A DNA stretch of 11,933 nucleotides from Limnohabitans sp. Rim8. GTDB taxonomy: Bacteria > Pseudomonadota > Gammaproteobacteria > Burkholderiales > Burkholderiaceae_C. Positions 6,963-11,933 of this stretch are shown in pieces; the stretch's first letter is position 1, and each line of letters starts with the position of its first letter. The translations under genes and the position numbers were made by a program. Under the pieces are notes generated by a model. It did no database searches. It worked only from the letters and a program-made list of their open reading frames with translations, and had not been told where the DNA came from. Location: NCBI GenBank assembly GCA_945877725.1, contig CAMDXR010000066.1, positions 1 to 11,933 on the forward strand, read 5' to 3'.

Positions 6963-9605
6963 TCAACTGCCCGCTTGCAGCACCTGCAGCAGCTCGGTTT
7001 CGATCTCGATCTGCGCTTTGTTTTGCTGCAACTTGGCACCGCTGATCAGAAAGGTGTCTTCCACCCGTTCCCCCAGCGTGCTGATTTTGGCCAGTTGCAG
7101 GTTGATACCGTGCAGCGCCAACACCCGGGCCACGCTGTAAAGCAAGCCGTTGCGGTCACTGGCCGAAATACTGAGCAACCAGTTTTGTGCTTTTTCGTCC
7201 GGCTTGAGCGACACCCGGGGGCTGATCGGAAAGCTTTTGACGCGTCGGGACAAGCGCCCCTTGGTGGGTGGGGGCAGGGGGGCTTGGCGTTCTAGGGTCT
7301 GGGTCAGGCCCAGCTCGACCATGGTCATGAGCTCCCGGTAATGCTCGGGCAACATGGTGGTCACGATCTGGAAGGTGTCCAGCGCCCAGCCGGTTCGGGT
7401 GGTGTGAATCTTGGCATCCAGAATGCTGAAACCGGATTGGTCAAAATGGCCGCAAATGCGGGCAAACAAATCGGGTTGGTCGGGCGTGAACACCAACACC
7501 TGCAAGCCCTCGCCCACGGGGGATGGTCGCGCCCGGACGATGGTGCGGGCTGAATCCGGATGCGCCAGTGCCACATGGCGGGACAGCTGACGGGCATGCC
7601 AAGCGATGTCGGAGGCATCGTGGCGCATGAAATAACCCACATCCAGGGTGTCCCAAAAAGCCTTGTGGCCTTCATGCGGTTCGGCTTGCCGGGCTAACTC
7701 AATCAGTGCTTCGCGTTTGCGTGCTTCCACTTCGGCGTTGGCATCCGGGGCACGGCCCCCCAGCACACGCAAGGTGGATTTGTACAAATCTTCCAGCAAC
7801 TTGCCCTTCCAGGCATTCCAGACTTTGGGGCTGGTGCCCCGAATATCGGCCACGGTGAGTAAATACAAGGCCGTCAAACGGCGCTCGTTGCCTACGCGTT
7901 GTGCAAAGCGGGCAATGATTTCAGGGTCGCTCAAGTCTTCTTTTTGGGCCACATGGCTCATGGTCAGGTGCTCGCCCACCAAAAACTCGATCAGTTGGGC
8001 GTCTTCCTTACCGATCTGATGTTGGCGGCAGAAGGTACGCACCTCCAGAATGCCCAACTTGGAGTGGTCTCCACCCCGGCCTTTGGCAATGTCATGAAAC
8101 AAAGCAGCGGTGTACAAAATCCAGGGCTTGTCCCAGCCGCCCGCCAATTGAGAGCAAAACGGGTATTCATGGGTGTGCTCGGCCATGAAGAAGCGCCGCA
8201 CATTGCGCAGCACTATCAAGATGTGTTGGTCCACCGTATAGGCATGAAACAAGTCGTGCTGCATCTGGCCCACAATGCGCCGAAAAACCCATAAATAGCG
8301 GCCCAGCACCGAGGTTTCATTCATCAGCCGCATGGCATGGGTGATGCCCTGTGGCTGCTGCAGTATTTGCAAAAAGGTCTGTCGGTTGACCGGGTCAGCC
8401 CGAAAGCGCCCGTTCATGATGGCGCGCACGTTGTAAAGCGCCCGCAGCGTTCTGGCCGACAAGCCTTTGACCCCCGGTGTGGCCTGGTACAACAAGAAGG
8501 TTTCCAAAATGGCGTGCGGGTGTTTTTGATACAAGTCGTCGCTGGCCACTTCAATCAAACCGGCTTTTTCAAAAAAGCGCTCATTCAGGGGACTGAAATC
8601 GGCCAGGGTTTCACCCCGTTCCACCCGCAACCGGTCTTCAATATTGAGCAACAAGATCTGGTTGAGTTGGGTCACTGCCTTGGCTGCCCAATAGTATTGC
8701 CGCATCAGTTTTTCACTGGCACGCAAAGCCAAGCGGCCCTCTGGTGTCACATCAGAGGCGTAGCCAAAGGACTCGGCCACATTGGTTTGCAAATCGAAAA
8801 CCAGCCGGTCTTCGCGTCTTTTGGCTTGCAAATGCAGGCGCGCGCGAATCAAACCCAAGAGGGCTTCGTTGCGCTTGATTTGACGCGCCTCCAAGGGAGT
8901 TGCCAGTCCTTTTCGGGCCAGTTCATCCCAGCTGTGGCCCAGTCCGGCAGCGCGGGCAACCCACAAAATCATCTGTAAATCGCGTAGACCCCCGGGTGAC
9001 TCTTTGCAATTGGGCTCCAGGGCGTAAGGCGTGTCCTCAAATTTGGTGTGCCGCTGGCGCATCTCCAGCGTCTTGGCCACCAAAAAGGCCTGCGGGTTCA
9101 TGGCCGCTTGGTATTGCTTCTGAAATTCGGTGAACAAGCGGGTGCTGCCGGTCACTCTGCGGGACTCAAGCAAAGAGGTTTGCACCGTGATGTCTTTGGC
9201 AGACTCGGCCAAACACTCGCTCAGGGTGCGCACGCTGGAGCCGATTTCGAGGCCAGTGTCCCAGCAACTGCCAATGAATTTTTCGAGCTGGGCTTGTAAT
9301 TGAGGGGTGTTTTCGGGCGATTGGCCATCCGGCAAAAGCACCAAGACGTCGACATCGGACGAAGGAAAGAGCTCGGCCCGACCAAAACCACCCACCGCGA
9401 CCAAACACAAATCGGGTGCAAATTCGGCGTTTTGCCAAAGTTGAATCAGCAGCCCATCGGCCAAGATGGACAGTTGCCTAAGGGTTTGCTTCAGGCCCCG
9501 GGTCACGGCCCCGGTGCTGGCCAGTGATTGCAAGACGGCCGCTTTGTCGTGCTTGTAGGCATCGCGCAAAAAGGCCAGATCGACCGTGTGGGCCTGCGCG
9601 TCCAT
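6963..9605 (-). CDS. glnD: Bifunctional [protein-PII] uridylyltransferase / uridylyl-removing enzyme
   Basis: An 880-residue cytoplasmic sensor of nitrogen status. It uridylylates PII (GlnB/GlnK) when glutamine is low and removes UMP when glutamine is high, thereby setting glutamine synthetase activity and Ntr regulation. The nucleotidyltransferase motif is [15 protein letters not shown] (72-86) with the metal-binding aspartates. The PII-uridylyltransferase region contains [15 protein letters not shown] (201-215). An HD hydrolase domain follows, with HAYTVDQH (454-461) and [13 protein letters not shown] (503-515; H504, D505). Two C-terminal ACT domains (about 702-780 and 808-880) should bind glutamine. 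The length matches E. coli GlnD (890) and all domains look intact. The start is ATG 9605, one base after the map stop; no clear Shine-Dalgarno precedes it, so coupling to map translation is likely. Confidence 0.97.
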   Translation of the reverse strand: MDAQAHTVDLAFLRDAYKHDKAAVLQSLASTGAVTRGLKQTLRQLSILADGLLIQLWQNAEFAPDLCLVAVGGFGRAELFPSSDVDVLVLLPDGQSPENTPQLQAQLEKFIGSCWDTGLEIGSSVRTLSECLAESAKDITVQTSLLESRRVTGSTRLFTEFQKQYQAAMNPQAFLVAKTLEMRQRHTKFEDTPYALEPNCKESPGGLRDLQMILWVARAAGLGHSWDELARKGLATPLEARQIKRNEALLGLIRARLHLQAKRREDRLVFDLQTNVAESFGYASDVTPEGRLALRASEKLMRQYYWAAKAVTQLNQILLLNIEDRLRVERGETLADFSPLNERFFEKAGLIEVASDDLYQKHPHAILETFLLYQATPGVKGLSARTLRALYNVRAIMNGRFRADPVNRQTFLQILQQPQGITHAMRLMNETSVLGRYLWVFRRIVGQMQHDLFHAYTVDQHILIVLRNVRRFFMAEHTHEYPFCSQLAGGWDKPWILYTAALFHDIAKGRGGDHSKLGILEVRTFCRQHQIGKEDAQLIEFLVGEHLTMSHVAQKEDLSDPEIIARFAQRVGNERRLTALYLLTVADIRGTSPKVWNAWKGKLLEDLYKSTLRVLGGRAPDANAEVEARKREALIELARQAEPHEGHKAFWDTLDVGYFMRHDASDIAWHARQLSRHVALAHPDSARTIVRARPSPVGEGLQVLVFTPDQPDLFARICGHFDQSGFSILDAKIHTTRTGWALDTFQIVTTMLPEHYRELMTMVELGLTQTLERQAPLPPPTKGRLSRRVKSFPISPRVSLKPDEKAQNWLLSISASDRNGLLYSVARVLALHGINLQLAKISTLGERVEDTFLISGAKLQQNKAQIEIETELLQVLQAGS

Positions 9606-9606
9606 G

Positions 9607-10422
9607 TCAAGCCGTGGCTTTTTCGGTGATGAAGTCTGGGGTGGCCGGACTGCCAGCCGACAAGGTCAGCACTTCGTAACCCGTCTCAGTCACCACCACG
9701 GTGTGCTCCCACTGGGCCGACAGCGAATGGTCTTTGGTCACGATGGTCCAGCCATCGCCCATTTCCTTGATCTCGCGTTTGCCAGCGTTGATCATGGGTT
9801 CGATGGTGAAAATCATGCCGGGAACCAATTCAACCAGTGTGCCAGGCCTGCCGTAGTGCAAGACTTGGGGTTCTTCGTGAAAGACCCGGCCTATGCCGTG
9901 GCCACAAAACTCGCGCACCACCGAAAAGCCATGGCCCTCGGCAAAGGTCTGAATCGCATGACCGATGTCGCCCAAATGTGCGCCGGGTCGGACCTGTTGA
10001 ATGCCTTTCCACATGGCCTCATAGGTCAGCTTGGCCAGTCGCTTGGCGGCAATCGAGGCTTCGCCGACATGGAACATGCGGCTGGTGTCACCATGCCAGC
10101 CATTTTTGATGGTGGTGATGTCAATGTTCAAGGAGTCGCCCTTTTTGAGCGGCTTGTCGTTCGGAATGCCGTGGCAAACCTGGTGGTTGATCGAGGTGCA
10201 AATCGACTTGGGGTAGGGCTTGTATCCGCCGGGTGCGTAATTTAATGGGGCAGGAATGCAGCCCTGCACATCGACCATGTAGTCGTGGCAAAGTTTGTCG
10301 ATCTCGTTGGTGGTGACACCGGGTTTAACAAAGGGCTCGATGTAGTCAAGAACTTCAGCCGCGAGCCTGCAAGCCAAGCGCATGCCTTCGATGTCTTCGG
10401 CGGTTTTGATGGAAATAGTCAT
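9607..10422 (-). CDS. map: Methionine aminopeptidase, type I
   Basis: A 271-residue metalloprotease that removes the initiator methionine from nascent proteins. All five metal ligands of the family are in place: D101 in NIDITT, D112 in [10 protein letters not shown]175 in [13 protein letters not shown]208 in FTIEPM and E239 in QWEHTVVV. H84 in QVCHGIP matches the substrate-binding histidine. Start ATG 10422 opens with [15 protein letters not shown], as expected for the family; no strong Shine-Dalgarno is visible. It is slightly longer than E. coli Map (264), and the last ~15 residues are a poorly conserved tail. It is the first gene of a two-gene unit with glnD, separated by one base, and is divergent from the PEBP genes. 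Probably essential unless there is a second copy elsewhere. Confidence 0.97.
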   Translation of the reverse strand: MTISIKTAEDIEGMRLACRLAAEVLDYIEPFVKPGVTTNEIDKLCHDYMVDVQGCIPAPLNYAPGGYKPYPKSICTSINHQVCHGIPNDKPLKKGDSLNIDITTIKNGWHGDTSRMFHVGEASIAAKRLAKLTYEAMWKGIQQVRPGAHLGDIGHAIQTFAEGHGFSVVREFCGHGIGRVFHEEPQVLHYGRPGTLVELVPGMIFTIEPMINAGKREIKEMGDGWTIVTKDHSLSAQWEHTVVVTETGYEVLTLSAGSPATPDFITEKATA

Positions 10423-10550
10423 AGGGCGAGATTATCCGGGGTTTCACCGTTCTGCTGGGTCGCCTAAATTTTACGCACAGGGTTATTCATTACAAAAAGG
10501 GGGCTGAGTGCTTAATTTTTGACGTATTTGGGCTAAATCTCAGGGCCCAA
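10423..10550. other. Divergent intergenic region between map and the PEBP genes
   Basis: Together with the structured leader this is the longest non-coding gap, 208 bases. It holds the possible map promoter. For the + strand there is a TTGACG at 10519-10524 but no convincing -10 at the right distance, so the PEBP promoter is not resolved. Two restriction-type palindromes (GGGCCC and CAAGCTTG, about 10543-10555) sit at its right end and appear incidental. Confidence 0.5.
10468..10495 (-). promoter_or_regulatory. map: Possible sigma-70 promoter of map-glnD
   Basis: On the minus strand TTGTAA (10495-10490; four of six matches to the -35 consensus) is followed after 16 bases by TAAAAT (10473-10468; five of six to the -10). 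It would start transcription near 10461, leaving a leader of about 38 bases before the map ATG. The match is fair and the position is right. No other candidate in the gap is better. Confidence 0.4.
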
Positions 10551-10628
10551 GCTTGCTTAAATCACTTTCGTTCAATGCCCTCTTCAGCGAGGGCAATGAA
10601 CTTGAACTTCAAACCCTTGAAAGCAAGC
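10551..10628 (+). promoter_or_regulatory. Structured 5' leader of the first PEBP-family gene
   Basis: An outer stem pairs GCTTGCTT (10551-10558) with AAGCAAGC (10621-10628), a perfect 8 bp, and ends two bases before the ATG at 10631. Inside it GTTCAATGCCCTC (10570-10582) pairs with GAGGGCAATGAAC (10589-10601) around a TTCAGC loop, 12 pairs of 13 with one A-A mismatch. A small third element, TTGA/TCAA (10602-10612), competes with an alternative TTCAA/TTGAA pairing (10608-10621). Together they form a junction-like fold whose closing stem covers the position of a ribosome binding site. No T-run follows, so it is not an intrinsic terminator. The pairings are seen directly; a regulatory role is inference. 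I recognise no known riboswitch class. Confidence 0.45.
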
Positions 10629-10630
10629 CC

Positions 10631-11173
10631 ATGTCAGAAAACCCAGATGCCTTCCGTTTATGGAGCCCCGACCTGGCCAGCGGTGTTTTTACCGATCGCC
10701 ACACCGCCTCCGGCTTTGGCCAGCAAGGTCAAAACAAGTCGCCGCACCTGTGTTGGTCGGGCGCACCCGCAGGAACCCGTTCCTTTGTTATGACGGTTTT
10801 TGACCCAGATGCACCCACCGGCAGTGGTTTTTGGCATTGGGTACTGGCCAATTTGCCCGGCGATTTGTCCGAATTGCCTCCCTCGGCAGGCAATGACAAG
10901 GCGCTTTTGCCTGAGGGCACAGTGGTCTGCAACTCCGATTTTCTGAAAACCGGCGTCTCAGCTGCAGGCGGCTATGGAGGCCCATGTCCACCCGCAGGAC
11001 ACGGCACGCACCATTACCACTTTTCTCTTTATGCCCTGGATGTTCCAGATTTATTTGCGGCAGCCGGTATTCCCGCCGCAGGCACAGCAACCCTGGTGGG
11101 CTTTGCCGTCAATTTCGGTCTCGGCTCGCATGTTCTGGGCAAAGCTGGGTTTGTCGCAACTTTTTCTTGTTAA
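10631..11173 (+). CDS. YbhB/YbcL-type PEBP-family protein, cytosolic
   Basis: A 180-residue protein of the phosphatidylethanolamine-binding (Raf kinase inhibitor-like) family, whose bacterial members bind small anionic ligands and have few defined functions. The ligand-site motifs are FDPDAPTGSGFWHW (57-70) and GGYGGPCPPAGHGTHHYHF (113-131), followed by ALDVPDLFAAAGIP. There is no signal peptide, so it should be cytosolic. ATG 10631 is chosen because the family fold begins just after it; the frame is open back to a TTG at 10553, but that stretch forms a strong hairpin and adds 26 unlikely residues. No good Shine-Dalgarno is present. A close paralogue lies 78 bases downstream. Q31 stands where the paralogue and YbcL-like proteins have a cysteine. 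Length is a little above E. coli YbhB (158). Confidence 0.9.
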   Translation: MSENPDAFRLWSPDLASGVFTDRHTASGFGQQGQNKSPHLCWSGAPAGTRSFVMTVFDPDAPTGSGFWHWVLANLPGDLSELPPSAGNDKALLPEGTVVCNSDFLKTGVSAAGGYGGPCPPAGHGTHHYHFSLYALDVPDLFAAAGIPAAGTATLVGFAVNFGLGSHVLGKAGFVATFSC

Positions 11174-11251
11174 GTCGAAACCGTCGAGGGGGCCGGTCCC
11201 GCAGCGGCGTCTTTGATTGATTTTTTATCTGTGGCTTTTTTTGATGGAAAC

Positions 11252-11869
11252 ATGAACATGAAACTGACTCAAATGGGCGTTTTGTCGCCTCTCGCTGGCG
11301 TGTTGGCTGCCTTCACTTTACTGGGCACAGCGCACGCCTTTGAGGTGTCCAGCCCGGATTTGAAAGCCCAGGGCATGAAATTCAGCACCGAGCAAACTCT
11401 GGATGGTTTTGGTTGCAAGGGCAAAAATATCTCGCCTGCGATCACCTGGAAAGACTTGCCCGCCGGTACGCAGTCGCTGGCCTTGATGGTGCACGATGCC
11501 GACGCGCCGACCGGCAGCGGTTTTTGGCACTGGGTGGTCAGCAACATTCCCGCCTCGGCCAACGGTTTGCCCGCAGGTGCCGGAACCGGGCAGGGGACTT
11601 TGCCCGCAGGCGCGGTGGCAGGTGCCACAGACTTTTTGAACACAGGCACCACGGGCACTGGCGGTTACGGCGGTCCTTGCCCACCCGAGGGGCATGGCGT
11701 ACACAACTACAAATTCACGCTGTTCGCGCTCAAAGTGCCCAATATTTTTGCGGCTGCCGGCATCCCGACCACGGGCACAGCGGCATTGACCGGCTTTGTT
11801 TTGAACCACGGCTTGGGCCCGAATGTATTGGGCAAGGCCAGTTTTACCGCGACTTACGTGCGCCCCTAA
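11252..11869 (+). CDS. YbhB/YbcL-type PEBP-family protein, exported
   Basis: A 205-residue paralogue of the preceding gene with a clear Sec signal peptide: a lysine near the start, a hydrophobic core (LAGVLAAFTLLGTA) and cleavage expected after AHA (A29). The mature protein of about 176 residues has the family motifs DADAPTGSGFWHW (82-94), GGYGGPCPPEGHGVHNYKF (138-155 region) and FAAAGIP. C55 (in GFGCKGKN) and C143 (in GGPCPP) could form a disulfide in the periplasm. The start is ATG 11252 or ATG 11258; a GGA at 11246-11248 is better spaced for 11258, and the difference is two residues. It probably arose by tandem duplication and may be transcribed with the first gene. The ligand is unknown. 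Confidence 0.9.
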   Translation: MNMKLTQMGVLSPLAGVLAAFTLLGTAHAFEVSSPDLKAQGMKFSTEQTLDGFGCKGKNISPAITWKDLPAGTQSLALMVHDADAPTGSGFWHWVVSNIPASANGLPAGAGTGQGTLPAGAVAGATDFLNTGTTGTGGYGGPCPPEGHGVHNYKFTLFALKVPNIFAAAGIPTTGTAALTGFVLNHGLGPNVLGKASFTATYVRP

Positions 11870-11880
11870 AACCAGTATTG

Positions 11881-11911
11881 AGGCGCGCCACAAGTGCGCC
11901 TTTCAGGTTTT
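11881..11911 (+). terminator. Hairpin after the exported PEBP gene, probable intrinsic terminator
   Basis: AGGCGC (11881-11886) pairs perfectly with GCGCCT (11896-11901), extendable by a G-T and a C-G pair inside the loop. A broken T-rich tract, TTTCAGGTTTT, follows. It starts 12 bases after the stop codon. The T-run is interrupted, so efficiency is uncertain. Confidence 0.5.
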
Positions 11912-11933
11912 AAACCCCGATCCCTGAACGGAT

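Noticed and set aside
8337..8978. Long + strand open frame (213 codons) inside glnD
   Set aside because: Antisense shadow of a well-conserved protein; no domain or start signal seen.
9586..10245. Long + strand open frame (219 codons) over map
   Set aside because: Antisense to map, whose five metal ligands are intact; composition is that of a shadow frame.
10553..10630. TTG start adding 26 residues to the first PEBP protein
   Set aside because: The added stretch coincides with the hairpin leader and has no counterpart in the paralogue.
11174..11251. Possible terminator between the PEBP genes (GCCG/CGGC stem followed at a distance by T-runs)
   Set aside because: The stem is only 4 bp and the T-runs are too far away; co-transcription of the two genes is at least as likely.
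1..11933. CRISPR arrays, tRNAs, rRNAs, insertion sequences or phage genes
   Set aside because: No regularly spaced repeats, cloverleaf-like sequence, transposase motif or terminal inverted repeats were seen.

Overview
The window looks like a chromosomal segment of a betaproteobacterium, most likely order Burkholderiales and family Comamonadaceae. This is inferred from the moderately high GC, the codon use, the map-glnD pairing and the general look of the proteins; no search was run. Nearly all of it is coding. There is no rRNA, tRNA, CRISPR array or recognisable insertion sequence, and no gene-free stretch longer than about 210 bases.

Left block, + strand (1-3283): the last codons of a probable MalG-type sugar ABC permease, then a MalK/UgpC-type ATPase, then a family GH31 alpha-glucosidase whose start overlaps the ATPase stop. 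This is the end of a sugar-uptake operon: a small alpha-glucoside is probably imported and then hydrolysed in the cytoplasm.

Central block (3375-6913): a three-gene minus-strand operon encodes an SsuD-like FMNH2-dependent monooxygenase, a YdhF-like aldo/keto reductase and a RutF/HpaC-like flavin reductase. It is divergent from a GntR/HutC-type regulator. The shared 89-bp gap holds a near-consensus sigma-70 promoter for the operon and an imperfect inverted repeat that could be the operator. The set reads as a self-contained oxidative pathway: the flavin reductase supplies FMNH2, the monooxygenase oxidises the substrate (possibly to an aldehyde) and the aldo/keto reductase removes the carbonyl. 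The substrate is unknown.

Right block, minus strand (6963-10422): map (methionine aminopeptidase) followed after one base by glnD (PII uridylyltransferase and uridylyl-removing enzyme). These are housekeeping and nitrogen-control genes.

Right end, + strand (10631-11869): two tandem YbhB/YbcL-type PEBP-family genes. The first is cytosolic; the second has a signal peptide and a cysteine pair that the first lacks. About 80 bases directly before the first gene can fold into a long hairpin enclosed by an outer 8-bp stem that ends two bases before the ATG. This is the most unexpected non-coding signal in the window. A hairpin follows the second gene and may be a terminator.
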